64,000 nt of DNA. Source: Ophiocordyceps camponoti-saundersi (nom. inval.). Lineage: Eukaryota > Ascomycota > Sordariomycetes > Hypocreales > Ophiocordycipitaceae. The stretch lies in the NCBI GenBank assembly GCA_003339415.1, contig PDHQ01000031.1, forward strand, positions 166,730 through 230,729. Direction: 5' to 3'. The position numbers and the translations under genes are program-made. Of the stretch, positions 11,423-22,828 are shown piece by piece (within the stretch, counting starts at the first letter, position 1; each line of letters opens with the position of its first letter). The notes beneath the pieces are model-generated. The model searched no databases. It worked only from the letters and a program-made list of their open reading frames with translations, and was not told the DNA's origin.

Positions 11423-12163
11423 ATGTCCCATCACTGCCTACAAGCTTCACGATTCATGGCGCGCAACGCCGCCGCCAGCTTATGCCGCCGCCGTCCGTCC
11501 CCCTCGGCGCTGCTCCGATTGCGATCCGGACTCGCCTCACGCCGCTCCTTCGCCGCTCCGTCGATGGCCCGTCCTCGCGGCATCATGCCTCACACGGAGA
11601 ACCCCAGCAAGCCGGAGCCGGCCAAATCAGAGACGTCGTACGGCGTCTTGGAGCTTTCCGACAATACGTATCACGAGCTTGCTGACGCATACCTCGATAC
11701 CGTCCTGGCCAAGTTTGAGCACCTGCAAGACAGCAGAGAAGACATCGACGTCGAGTTTTCGGTGCGTTTTTGCCCCTTTTGCCCCCCAATTCCCCCCCTT
11801 GGATTTTTCGCGGACTGCGCGCGCGCAGTGACAATGTGCTGACCATCTCGTCTTTGCCAACTTTTCCTCCGTTCTCGTTCCACCTCATAGGCCGGCGTCA
11901 TGACCATCACAGTAGCAGACAGAGGCACCTACGTTATCAACAAGCAGCCGCCCAACCATCAAATCTGGCTTTCGTCTCCTATTTCTGGCCCCAAGCGTTT
12001 CGACTGGTGCGTCGTCGGCGAAGGCCAGGGCGAAAAGGAGGGCACCGGCACCGGCAGCTGGATCTACACGCGCGACGGCATAAGCCTCAACCAGCTCATC
12101 TTGGAGGAGCTCGGGGTGGACATAGATGGGCCGGCCGAGACAGCTTCAGTCTTGACGAGATAG
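11423..12163 (+). CDS. YFH1: Frataxin, mitochondrial
   Basis: Two exons, 11423-11761 and 11891-12163, give 203 aa. This is the mitochondrial matrix iron-binding protein that stimulates Fe-S cluster assembly on the Isu scaffold. A long Arg/Ala/Ser-rich presequence (residues 1 to about 70) precedes the frataxin fold: an acidic first helix ([20 protein letters not shown], then [11 protein letters not shown]) and the beta-sheet signatures [20 protein letters not shown] and DW. The intron (GTGCGT donor, CATAG acceptor, 129 nt) lies between DVEFS and AGVMTITV. The ATG at 11423 was chosen over an in-frame upstream candidate at 11369 that lacks an ATG and is rich in Pro and Lys. Confidence 0.95.
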
Positions 12164-12388
12164 GATTGAGAACCTTGTCACTGTAGCTGTCCCGGCCCCT
12201 TTGTCCTTTATTGTCCCGGGGCTATTTGATGACATGTTGTCGTCCGGACGCGTCATTTCGGCTCCCCAATTGCCCAATCCAATCTCTCCTTGACGAATCA
12301 GCGTGAAGATGAGAGCCGGGCTTCTATCGTAGTCTTGTCCAAGAACCCAACGATTGTCAATCGCCCGGGAGCGATAGAAGTGACCGCC

Positions 12389-12870
12389 TCAGCGCAAACA
12401 AAGCCCCATGGAGCTATTGAGCATGGCAATCGTCATCTGATAGTGTCTGAGAGCCGTCGATTTCTCATCCTGCATCGGATCGCTACAAAGCCACATATTC
12501 AGCCACGTTCAGAGGTAACAAAAACGATCAATACCAGACCAGACAAAAGGAAGAAGAAAGGGGCTCACCTCTTCAACTGCGATTCATGATACCTCCCCCT
12601 CCAATTCCTCGTCGTCGCGACCTGCGTGAGCCTGACCTTCAGCAGATTCTTGAGTATCTTGTGCTCAAGCCCGGTCTCCTTCGCCGCCGCCTGCAGGAAC
12701 CATAGGGTACGTTTCACGCCGACCGGGTCCAGCGTCGCGCCCCGCGCCCGGAACGCCTCCCGCAGCTGGTCGCGCGCCACGTATCGCACCGGCACCGCGT
12801 GCTGCACGGCTTGAAGGAGGCCGCGGTAAAGGTGTCGATATGCGTGTATTACGTCGATCGATGTCGTCAT
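12389..12870 (-). CDS. LYR-motif mitochondrial protein (DUF1763-like)
   Basis: Two exons, 12870-12569 and 12482-12389, give 131 aa. The N-terminal helix carries L14-Y15-R16 (AYRHLYRGLLQAVQ), followed by a basic pattern and REAFR, whose Phe40 matches the downstream Phe of LYR proteins. LYR proteins bind mitochondrial acyl carrier protein and act in Fe-S delivery, complex assembly or the mitoribosome. The exon 1 frame appears to stop at 12565, but that TGA lies inside a good donor (AGAG|GTGAGC). An 86-nt intron ends at TTTGTAG and leads to a second exon ending TALRHYQMTIAMLNSSMGLC, a typical helical end for the fungal family. It converges on frataxin, with 225 bp between the stops. Confidence 0.8.
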
Positions 12871-13325
12871 TGCTATCTGGGTAGGGGAACAAAGGGGAAG
12901 CTCGAGCAGAAGAAAGAGATCCACTTTCGCATCGCAGATAACCAAAAATAGGTGGTTCGCCGGGCCGTTTTACTCCGAGGAATAGTCAAACTCAGCCTTA
13001 CATCACCACAACGTCGTCCGGGTAACGTTCAAGCCAAACAGAGCATCTAGTCATGTCTTAGACCGACCGCCGTCGAATCCACAAAGGCCGACGCCTCAAG
13101 CCCTTTCGTCCGTCAAGCCCGCGCCGCGGTCCGACTGTTCATTACAAGTTGTCATTCCCTGTCCCCCTACCGAGAAGCCGTCGTCTGGCCGTCTATTTCG
13201 GCTGCGGCTCTCCACTTGGGGGGGACTCTGTCTTATTGTTGTTTTCTTTCCCCCGCGCCTGTCGCCTTCTATATGCAACAAAAATGATAAAAGAAAAATT
13301 CCGCGAGGAGGAGGAGGAGGCTCCC
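12871..13325. other. intergenic spacer, promoter of LYR gene
   Basis: 455 bp between the LYR gene start and the 3' end of the sugar transporter, both on the minus strand. No gene seen. Confidence 0.6.
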
Positions 13326-15259
13326 TCAATTGCCGTGACGGCCGCCTTCCTCTTGACCGAGAGGCGCGTAATGCCCTTGGCCGCTACCGGCGCTGTCTGC
13401 GCGGCCGCTTCCTCCGACGACCCTCGAGAGCCAGCCGCCGACGGAGCGGTCCTCACCGGTGGCGGGGTGCGTTGATGATTTGTTGTCGTCGTCGATTTCC
13501 GGGGTCGGACCCAGCGAGAGCCCCGGAATGGCGGATGATCCAATGATGCCACGCCCTGATCCAATAGGCGAGCCGCCGCGGATAAGTGAGCCCGTCTCGG
13601 CGCGGATCGACGGGGTACCGACAACGGTACTGGCATCGCCGAATAGCGAGTCCATGTCCTCCAGGCGGACGCCGCACGTTTCTGGGTAGATGAAATATAC
13701 TGTGACAAGTCAGCGATTGCTCGCGCCGTCACCTTATCGAGACTCACCGATGACGAAGCTGACGACACAGAAGAAGGCGTGGACAAGGTAGAGCCGCCAT
13801 TTGATCCACTCTTGCAGGATGGGCGTCATCTCGCCCACGAGCCAGTTCGCCGCCCAGTTGGTGGCCGTCGACAGACTGGCGCCCTTGGATCGAATGCTGA
13901 GCGGGAGAATCTCCGGCGGATAGAGCCAGGGGACGGGGCCCCACGAGTAGCCAAAAGCGGCGTTGTAAATCATGACGAAAAGCACCACCAGTCGCGGCGT
14001 CCAGCGAATGTCGAGGTAGATGAAGTAGGAGATGAGAGAGAGCGACGTGGCCATGGCGATGGCGCCGGTGAGAAGAATGACCCGTCGACCCCACCGATCG
14101 ACGAGATACCATGGCGGTATGGTGGACAGGAAGTATGTGATGCCGTTAAGGCCAGTCATGAGTACGGCGTCGTGGCCGACCCAGCCGGCCGACTCGAAGA
14201 CGTAGGGAGCGTAGTAAGAGATGACGTTGATGCCGTTGAGCTGGGCCAAGCCCTGGGCAGACATGGCAATGAAGACGCGTGTGCGGTATCGCCGGAACAT
14301 GTCGCTGTAGGTGCGTTCGCCCTCCTGTCGCTGAAGCAGGACGTTCATCTTGATCTCGCGGTATTCGTCGCGTGCCTTGGCATTGTGGATGTCGCCGCCG
14401 CCGTAGAGGTTTGCGATGACGACCATACCCTCTTCATCGTGATCATTATCGAGGAGCCACCTGCGAGACAGAGGAAGTTATGAGTGATTGGGGATAAATA
14501 GGAGATGGTGACGAGCAACGTTGCTTACCTCGGAGACTCGACGATAATGAGACTACCGAGGCCCAGGAGAGCCCCCATGACACACTGCATGAGCAGAGGT
14601 ACGCGCCACGACATGTCGCTTTCGATAAAGCCGCAGCCGTAGTCGACCCAGACGGAGGTGGTGTAACCAATGATGTTGCCAGAGAACTCGATGCAGGCTA
14701 GCTTTCCGCGATTGTGGGGAGGCGAAATCTCGGACTGATAGACGGGCACAATGGTGGAAAGCATGCCGACGCCAAGACCAGCGACGATGCGGCCAAGCAT
14801 CATCATGGCCATGGAAAGGGCAAATGTCTGCAAGGCGCCGCCGACAAAGAAGATGCAGGAGCCGTAGAGGATGGTGCGCCGTCGGCCGATGATGTCGCCG
14901 ACACGGCCGACGATGAGGGAGGCAATAAAGGCGCCAATTTCGAGGATAGCGACCATGGTGCCGATATGGGCTTTGGACGGGTGGTCGAAATAGTCGATGA
15001 AGTAGGGGCCCCTTGAGCAGAATCAGCCAGTCAGTTTCGACGCGGTGGCGAAATATGGATTGGAGGATATAGTTACGTGATGATGCCAGACATGACGCCT
15101 TGGTCATAGCCGAAGAGGAAGACGCCGAGTGAGACGAATATGCTGGTGAAGTAGCTGGCAGTGGGCGGTCAGCAGGCATCTCGTCCGCCGGCGGGCTTCG
15201 AGGCCATACAGAAGGGCCTTGCCTGTCAGGCCATGTATGGAACCCGAGCGTCCGGACAT
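13326..15259 (-). CDS. MFS sugar/hexose transporter
   Basis: Five exons: 15259-15210, 15154-15077, 15011-14529, 14460-13748 and 13699-13326, giving 565 aa. A 12-span sugar porter of the major facilitator superfamily in the plasma membrane. Family marks are FTSIFVSLGVFLFGYDQGVM in helix 1, GRVGDIIGRRR after helix 2, PESPRWL as VESPRWLL, DRWGRR between helices 8 and 9, and PETCG as YPETCGVRLEDMD after helix 12. The four introns (55, 65, 68, 48 nt) all have GT-AG ends and restore these blocks exactly. The C-terminal tail is long (about 110 residues), Ser/Gly-rich and presumably cytosolic. The ATG at 15259 is the only one available: no ATG occurs in any frame on this strand for 875 bp upstream, yet the frame stays open for about 130 codons. 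A longer N terminus from an upstream exon or a non-ATG start is possible. Substrate cannot be told from sequence. Confidence 0.9.
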
Positions 15260-16023
15260 GGCGGCGGCAATGCAGCGTTCGGCAAGCGAGGGTCGGGGGC
15301 GCGTGACGTCGGGGATGTCAATTGCCTCCTTGTCGACGATGCAGGGAGAGTGTCGGGGCGAGGGATGGCGAATGCGGACTTTTTTGGTATGCCGCTTCTG
15401 CACGCCAGCGAGGAGTTCCTCCTGGAGTTCGTCGGGTAACTGAAGGCGAACGGGATCTATATCGTCGGCCAGCTGGTCTCCGATGTCGCCCGTATCTGTC
15501 CACGATGATTCGGAGCTGGAGGACAGGCGGGCGTCCGAGGCGGCGGCGGCAGCGGAGGCAGCGGTGATGGAAGACGGTGCCGGACCGGCGATAGAAGCGG
15601 ATGGAGCGGAAAGAGTCCGCAAGGGGATATTTGAAGGGAGACGGGACCGGCTTGATGAGGGAATGCTGGGCGATTATGGGGCTGATGAGCAGCAGCGCCC
15701 GCCTGCTATGAGTGGAAGAGGAGGAGGAGGAGGAGGAGGAGGAGAGTAGAGGTTAGATGTGGGTGGGGCGAGACACGAGAGTTCACAAAGTCAGGTGCGG
15801 CCCGGTACAGGTAGGTAGGCAGGTAGGCAGGTAGTCGGCTGACGGGCTTTGTTTGGAGAAAGTAAATATCAGACCGGAGGAAGAAGCAGACAACAGTGAG
15901 CGACTCGAGACAGTGTGCCAGTGACGGATGCTGGCTAGCGCCCGGAGAGCGCCGGACAGGCGCCAATTGCGTCTGGCGCAGGGTACGTTGGGGGAGAGAG
16001 GGGAGGAGGGGAAGAAGAGGGGT

Positions 16024-16137
16024 TCAGGTGACGAGGACGGTAGAAACGACTGCCAAGAGCCAAGATATTTTGGTGCGGCGATGATGGGTTGGAGAATAGA
16101 CGGTGGTGGTGATTTGTTGTTGGTGGTGAGGATTCAT
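16024..16137 (-). other. possible upstream ORF of the sugar transporter
   Basis: The first ATG met upstream of the ATG-free leader opens a 37-codon frame starting MNPHHQQQ. It could be a uORF or the first coding exon of an N-terminally longer transporter. No strong donor site is visible inside it. Confidence 0.25.
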
Positions 16138-17689
16138 AGGGAGAAGGGGGCTTGCGCTCCCTCGAGCGCCCCCGATAACAGTAGAAATCCGGCAATCTGA
16201 TTGAAATAGGGGCCAAGCTTACATACTACATTGTACATACATGTTAGGGGACTCTATGTCGGTAATATGCAGACACTAGCAGCCTTGCCGCTGGTTCTTT
16301 GGGGTTAGCAGCCATACAGAAAATCGTATCGAATCAGTTAATCCATGCGCCTAGGGTAGGTAGACAAGTAGTATTGAGAGAGGAAGGCTTAGGGAGGGCG
16401 GCTGAGATCGGGCCTCGTGCAGCGAAAGGCTGGCTGCCTGTCCGTACATACATACATACAATACTCACTCGTGACTGTTTTTACCAGCCTCAGACGGAAG
16501 ACTAATGCTCTCTTCATGATCTCTTTCTCAAGCCTCGTCCAATGTCGGGTGATTTGCAATGACGAGACCGAGAAACCGGTTCGTGGAGAAACAGCGCTCG
16601 TGCCGGATGGAACAAGGAGCGTGACATTGGCGGCCTGTGCCTTGCTGGGCACTCCAGAGGAACGGACTCCTGATACTGTGCAGAGGGGGTTGCGTGAATT
16701 GTAGGTACATATGTACCTACACACACAGGATAACCCCGGCTGCTTCTGTGCATCAGCCGACAGACGACGTGCAAGGGGAAATGAAAGAGAGGAGAAAGAT
16801 GAGGCTTCCTTCAGTCCTCTCATCTATCTCATTGTTATGACTTATGTACATACATATGTACATACATACATACATATGGAGGTGTTATAGTTGCAAACTC
16901 TTTTTGCCGCGATGACCCACGTGGTTGGCGGATCGAAGAGTGGGCCGGCCATCCGCCTTCAGCCCGGCCGGGTATCACGAAGGCCGCCGTCGATGGAGCC
17001 CAAGCAGAAGACGACGACGACGACAAAAGCCCGACGAATACGAGGGAGGATGGAACGCCGTCCGGGAACGGCGGCCTCTATGCGCGGGGTGCGTCTGTTC
17101 ATACATGCTACCTTGTGTTATATGTATGTAGGTGTATCCGTAGTTTATGTACTCTTGCGTGCCTTACATGCGCCTCTTTCTATTTATGTGTATACACATA
17201 CATACATACATATGTATGTACATATTGTACACGCTCTTCTTCTCACTCTCTTGCGAGGATAGGGGAAAACAGACAGACAAGACGGAGAGGCAGACACAGA
17301 GGCATGTGGCGACGAGCGATATTCTCATATCGCCGGCGCGATGTTGCATGAGCATGTAGAATGTACATACGGCGGACTAATGTATGTGCGAATATATGTA
17401 CGTGATCCACGAAACCTGGGCCCTGTTGCGTCAGTCCCCGCGCCGGCATGTACGAATAGTGGTCATAGCTCCAACGGTTCTCACGAATTTACGATGTGAC
17501 TTTGGAGTTTGGAGTGGCTGAGCTAGGTATTTGTAGTATTCGTGGTAGGATTTGTGTCAGTCTCGGCCTCATCATCGTATCGGGATACGTGCCTAGGAAG
17601 GATGCTAGCTGTATGTATGCACAAACGTGTTTATGAATGGATTGCTCCTGTTGGGCAGCACCCAGAGCAACGAACGCCAGCCCGCGTTC

Positions 17690-17765
17690 GGCATGCTTTG
17701 CTTTGCGTTGCTTGCTTTGCGTTGCTTGCTTTGCTTCGATTTGCCTTGCAACTCGTCTTGCCTTG
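17690..17765. repeat. minisatellite, TTGCTTGCTTTGCG-type units
   Basis: Repeats of GCTTTGCGTTGCTT with variants; the pattern decays into TTGCCTTG units up to about 17800. Confidence 0.7.
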
Positions 17766-18064
17766 TAAATCGTCTTTGCCTTGCCCTGCTCTGCTTTACT
17801 TCTCTTGCTTCATCTTCCAGCCGGAACAGAGCGAGCGACTCTCTTCCTCTTCGTTCGCACAACTCGTTCTGTGAGTCTCAGGGACAAACTTGATGCCCTG
17901 CCTGCTGTCTTGGCCCAGCCCCCCACACCGGTCACTACTGGGCCAAGTACCCGCTACTTTGAGAATCTCACTTACCAAGACCTCTCACCTCCACCAATAA
18001 GGGGCCCATAGAGGGGGCACAATCAATGTTGGCCGGGACAAGGCTTTCATCAGCCTCTCTCTAA

Positions 18065-18068
<4 letters not shown>

Positions 18069-18118
<50 letters not shown>
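18069..18118. repeat. (CT)n microsatellite upstream of CHS7
   Basis: About 25 uninterrupted CT units within a longer pyrimidine tract that leads to the CHS7 start codon. It is probably part of the core promoter. Confidence 0.85.
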
Positions 18119-18120
<2 letters not shown>

Positions 18121-18610
18121 GCTCTCTTCCAGCCATCCCTTCGCTTTCCACCCGTTCCCTTACCCTGTCTGGGTATCGGGTACTACCACCGCGCACTTCG
18201 TCTCTTCTTCTCCGTCTCTTGTCAACCTCTCCCACTACAATGCTCCATTGCCGTATCCCGTATCCTCTGTCGGTCCCCTTCCGCTAGCTCTACCTACCTA
18301 CCTATCGTCTCTGCTCCTCTCTACCTCCTATCTCTCTCTGCCCCCCATCCTTCTATCTGTCTCTCGTTTTACGCGCCATCCTCTCTTCTTCTCACACTCC
18401 TCCACTTCCTCCTCCTCCTTCTCGCTACCTCGCTCACGCTGTCGAGCCAACTTCTTACTTCTCATTATTGTTTTTATTTCTTTATCTCGCGCCGCATTGC
18501 CGCACCTCCTTGGCTTTGGCTGGGGCTGCTAGCCGAGCCTCGGCCAAGACGACGGAATTTGATCGCTTTTTTCTCCTCCAAGCTCTGATCGCGCCTTGCC
18601 GTGATTCACG

Positions 18611-19776
18611 ATGGGTTCGACAGACTTTGGCAAGTTTGAGGTACGTCGCCTCGCCTTGTCTGTCATCTTGAACTTACTGACTGACATTCGATAATCACCT
18701 ACCCAGGGGTTCTGCAGAGACGCGACATTACCCGTTTGCAATGTGAGTATGCTTAATCGCCGCGAGAACAATAGATCTGTGCCCACCGACCGTGCGCTGA
18801 CCTGGAAACTCGACTTTAGCTTTTCTCGCAAGACCACAACCAGGATGGGCCTTGGGGCGGCTGCCGGCTAACGGGCATTCCCCTCTCCGACGATCGCCAC
18901 CTGGGAAACTTGGGTTCCATCATCCTGTGCGGCATCGCAATCGTCGTCGCCATCTCGTTGCTGCTCAAGTCGGACAAGAAGCGGGCAGCCGTCGGCCGCC
19001 GGTATGTTTGCCTTCTCCGCTCGTCGCCATGCCAGGTCGCCGCTAACGAGAAGGGGCGCTCTACAGGGAAATGCAGCTGTTTCTCGTCGGATACATCATA
19101 ATCGAAATATGCGAAATCTTCTCCGTCGGCGAATTCCCTCTCGACCCGGCCGTCCGCGTCGTACGTCACCTTTCCTGTTCATACATGACTACTACATGCA
19201 TGCATGCTGACCAGGCACACATATACATAGGCCTTCTCCGCCATTCACATCGGCATGATCATCGCCACCACCTGGGTACTGATGCTCAATGCCCTCGTGG
19301 GCTACCAGCTACTCGACGACGGCACCCCCTTATCTCTCGGCCTGACGATTCTCTCGGCTGCCGCCCTTTTCATCGGCACCGGTTATGTTGCTCTCGACAC
19401 GGGATTTCGCTGGACCGGCTACTGGAACAGCAGCTATGAGACGCCAAACGTCAACACGGCCCTGTATGTCTTGTACCAGCTGGTGCCGCTCATCTTCCTC
19501 GTCGCATTCTATATACTGGAAGCCGTCTTGGTGCTGCGGGTGCTAGGCGAGGTTCGCCCCATGTTGTACCTGACGGCCGCCGCCGTCCTCTTCGCTCTCG
19601 GCCAAATATTCAACTACGCCATCAGCAGATATATATGCGACGGCACAGGCGGCAAGATCGACGGCGCCATGTTTGAGACTCTCTTTACTCTCCTCGCTGT
19701 CATCCTCGTCTGGATATTTTGGTCGAGCATCACCGAGGACGACTGGCCATTGCAGACGGGTGCAACATACCCTTGA
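18611..19776 (+). CDS. CHS7: Chitin synthase export chaperone
   Basis: Five exons: 18611-18640, 18707-18742, 18820-19001, 19067-19160 and 19231-19776, giving 295 aa. An endoplasmic reticulum membrane chaperone needed for exit of class IV chitin synthase (Chs3 in yeast) and so for chitin deposition. The start MGSTDFGKFEGFCRDATLPVCN is the family signature. About seven membrane spans follow, with AVGRREMQLFLVGY, VGYQLLDDGTPLSLG, VLYQLVPLIFLVAFY and the terminal block FWSSITEDDWP conserved. Four small introns (66, 77, 65, 70 nt) with GT-AG ends fit the frame. The first exon is only ten codons, so open-frame scans miss the true start. Confidence 0.96.
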
Positions 19777-20586
19777 AAAGACATGACGGCAGCAGCCAAA
19801 AAAAAGGTCTACGGCGTTGGGACATGGTCAAAAGGAAAAAGAAATTTAGTAGTTTTAATGTCTGGTGTCATCTTCACTTCCTCTTCATCTTCATCGACGA
19901 TCCGACGAAGGCATGTACGCTGAGCATGATGATGCGTGGAAGCTCGTTGGAGATTGTTTTCTTCCCCCTTGCACCCCTGTTTTTCTTTCCTTTCCGTACA
20001 CTTTTGCATTCGACGGCCGGCGATACACTTTTATCTTGGCATACGACACGACAGTCGACGACAGGCGGTGGATGAAAAGACGTTAAATGCCAAGGAAAAG
20101 TGGCTTTGGACGCACTGCGCTGCGGCGATTTTGGATAGGATGCGGCTTCATACTATACCCATGATCTATCTATCTATGTATGTAGGTAGGTAGTTGACTA
20201 TTGTTATTGCATAAATATGAGTTGAGGCTCATTGAAACGGGCCGGAGCATGAGGGCGGCTCTCGGCGCCGAAGCGGAGCGGAGACGGGATCAGCTTTTAT
20301 CTGGCACTGCATTTATGCATATCACTTTGCGAAAGAGTCGTGTTCGAAAACGAAAGACCCTGTCAGGAAAGAAGGGGTCTGGCCAGGATGCATCATCGTG
20401 CCCTTGGTCTGTAAGCGAATGAAACCATCTTCTCAGTCGACAACGTGATGAGTTTTAGACGGATACTCGTATGTAAAGAGTCAACTTGATATCGATGACT
20501 CAGCAGCTTCGACCTACGACGTGCGCAGTGAGGATGGAAAGGAGGAGAGAAAAAAGGCTCCATCTCGTCCAATCTCACTACGATCC
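19777..20586. other. intergenic spacer
   Basis: 810 bp between CHS7 and the methyltransferase gene. A TATGTATGTAGGTAGG motif lies near 20175. No gene seen. Confidence 0.6.
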
Positions 20587-21717
20587 ATGCATTACGTTCG
20601 CCTCCTGCGGCCTCCGAAGCTGATCAGGTCCTATCGCGACTTGAAGGTGGAGCTTGTACTGGCTATTACCACCGATCTCGGAGATGCCTTCTTGTGCCCG
20701 GAAGAAGCCTTGGACTTGGTGGTCCGGGTCGCGGCCCACGTTGCTTCGCCCCCGGGCGCCATCGTCTTGTGGGAACTGCCGCCGGCGACGGGGAAGCTAC
20801 AATGGCGAGCCGGGGTTCGGGTAGTCAAGCCAACACTGGTCATACCCGAATCCGTGGCCGAGGCCGTGGAGGCGAACCAGAAGGTCGAGTTGTCTGTCAG
20901 CCCAACGCCGCCCTATGCCGCAGACACGCTACATGCAATCTTGAAAGCCTCCACGCAAGGAGGAGGAGGTCTGGTGATGCCGGTGTCGGTAGCACTAAGC
21001 GGCCGCGATCAGAGCCGCCATGTCTGTACCCGAAAGCTACTTGGCTACGGCATCGGCTGTTTCGAGCTTGAGGAGGATATGGGCGATAGCATCGCCCGCC
21101 ATATTTGGGACGCCAGCCCCGTCGCTCTGGCCGCCATTGCCGGCGCCTGTGACGGGCCGTGTCTGGGGGTCTTGCGCCGGCTACTTTCGGCGAACAGGCC
21201 GATACCCGTCAACGTCCTCGAGCTCGGCTGCGGCGTCGGCATCCTCGGCGCCGGCCTTGGCTCCCTCTATCCGCGCTGCACCGTCCTCATGACAGACGTC
21301 GACGAGGCAGAGGATCGTGCCCGCGCCAACATGGACCTCCTCGCCCGCGACAACTTGCTGTACGAGAACCTGGACTGGAACGACGGTCGGCGCGGCGTCT
21401 TTGGGCCGCTTGTACGGAGCAGGTGCTGGAACCTCATCATGCTCAGCGACTGCACCTACAATACCGACACGCTGCCGGCCCTAGTCGCGACCCTGTCGGA
21501 GCTGCACCGACTCAACGTCGCCTCCACCGGCGAGCGCGGCTTCATTTCCATGACGTGGGTGGCGACGAAACCGCGTCACGATTCGGAGCGCGTCGTGATG
21601 ACCTTACTGGCTGACGATGGGTGGGAAACGGTAGCGAAGCAAGCGCTACCGTTACCGGTCTTGGGGGGAGAATCGCAGACCGTTGAGATGTACCTCTTTG
21701 AGAAGAACGGTGCCTAG
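20587..21717 (+). CDS. Lysine-type protein methyltransferase (Methyltransf_16 family)
   Basis: A single exon of 376 aa. The C-terminal half is a seven-beta-strand S-adenosylmethionine methyltransferase: motif I is VLELGCGVGILGAGLGSLYP (about residues 209-228), followed by the acidic strand-2 end LMTDVDEAED and NLIMLSDCTYNTDTLPALVA. This order is typical of the METTL21/FAM86-related family 16, which mostly modifies lysines in translation factors and chaperones. The N-terminal 180 residues are a fungal-type extension. DCTYN replaces the commoner acidic-x-x-Tyr signature. The target cannot be named; yeast Rrg1 or an Efm-type enzyme would be comparisons. The ATG at 20587 is the first in frame; the frame upstream opens only with GTG. 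Confidence 0.8.
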   Translation: MHYVRLLRPPKLIRSYRDLKVELVLAITTDLGDAFLCPEEALDLVVRVAAHVASPPGAIVLWELPPATGKLQWRAGVRVVKPTLVIPESVAEAVEANQKVELSVSPTPPYAADTLHAILKASTQGGGGLVMPVSVALSGRDQSRHVCTRKLLGYGIGCFELEEDMGDSIARHIWDASPVALAAIAGACDGPCLGVLRRLLSANRPIPVNVLELGCGVGILGAGLGSLYPRCTVLMTDVDEAEDRARANMDLLARDNLLYENLDWNDGRRGVFGPLVRSRCWNLIMLSDCTYNTDTLPALVATLSELHRLNVASTGERGFISMTWVATKPRHDSERVVMTLLADDGWETVAKQALPLPVLGGESQTVEMYLFEKNGA

Positions 21718-22828
21718 TTGCTCCAAGAGCCGATCTCGATTTTTGTCTCGGCTTGACGCGAGGCAGCGTCGAACCACCACGCGGCAGCGTCGCCTTCGGA
21801 CTCGGCATGTCTCGGTCCAGTGTTTATTTTTTTCTTCCCCCTTTCCGACGAAGGAGATGGTAACCTTCCCACGGAACCAGAAGAGACCTGTACCGAAGCC
21901 CTTGATGCCAGCAACAGATTTCCGACGATATTAACGTGATCCGTCCGATGTTTATACGTGGGTTCTTCTTATATCCTGCAGGTGCCCGACAAGGCCTCGC
22001 CAGGAACCCCCCTTTAAGCATCGTGCCCGGTGTAACGCCAACGTTTTTCCCCTTCACTTTCCCCTTCGCCGAACGGTTCCAGACGTCGGATTGAGGCCGG
22101 TGGTATCGACCAAGGGTCCAATCTTCGTCTGTTGTTGGGACAGCAAACAATGCGTTGTGCATATCAATCTTCAACTGAAAGCCGTCTGAGGCAGAACAAG
22201 CTGTCAATCGTGCGGGTGAATCAAACGGGCGTTTCGACTCTCTCTACTTGGCCGAATCCGCCATGTGCCGCTCCCCGTGCCGCGTTCGTTCCCTGTTTTC
22301 CCCCTTCCCTTTACCGATTTGCATGTGAATGAAGCGAAAGGGGAGACGGAAAGGCGCAGACGAGAAGCAAATGACTCATGAAATGCCTGCTGTCAGCCTT
22401 ACCCAAAAAATGGGCTCCAGTGGGTGGATTCATTCTGCCTTGGCGACGGAGACGATGCCCGATGACTCCGTAGTTTTCATCCCGTCAACTTTGCTGCAAC
22501 CTTTTAACCTTCTTTGCCATGAAAGGGTCAAGACCAGGGAGCCTTCTTTACCGTTTCGTGAGTCCTTGATATGGTTTCATTCTTTTGAGTTTCCATCTAT
22601 TGACTGCCTGCTCTTGTCCGTCGTCCTCGTTTCGACTCGCGGATGATTGACACGGTTACGCGTAGACCCACTACCACGGGTCTGTTTTTCTTGCATCACA
22701 TTGCTAGACTGTGACAGCTTTCACAATCATTGTCTCGAAGAGAAGCAGGCTGAGGTGGGAAGAGGAGGATTCTTGAGGGCAGGGAGGGGCGGTAGGACTC
22801 GAAAGCGCCCAGAAAACATCTCGAAGCC
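21718..22828. other. intergenic region upstream of ABC transporter
   Basis: 1.1 kb with no supported gene. Short open frames on both strands show no domain, signal peptide or splice-supported extension. Confidence 0.55.

Larger units (their letters stand above)
15260..18610. other. long intergenic region with transporter leader and CHS7 promoter
   Basis: About 3.3 kb. 15260-16137 is the ATG-free leader of the sugar transporter. 16200-17500 carries CATA/TATG palindromes (16443-16460, 16844-16876, 17196-17222). 17690-17765 is a TTGCTTGCTTTGCG minisatellite. 18060-18500 is a strong pyrimidine tract just upstream of CHS7. No protein gene is supported. Confidence 0.6.

Noticed and set aside
15260..15622. 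Sugar transporter N-terminal extension as coding sequence
   Set aside because: The frame is open but begins only at TTG with no ATG available. It is kept as a finding rather than included in the CDS.
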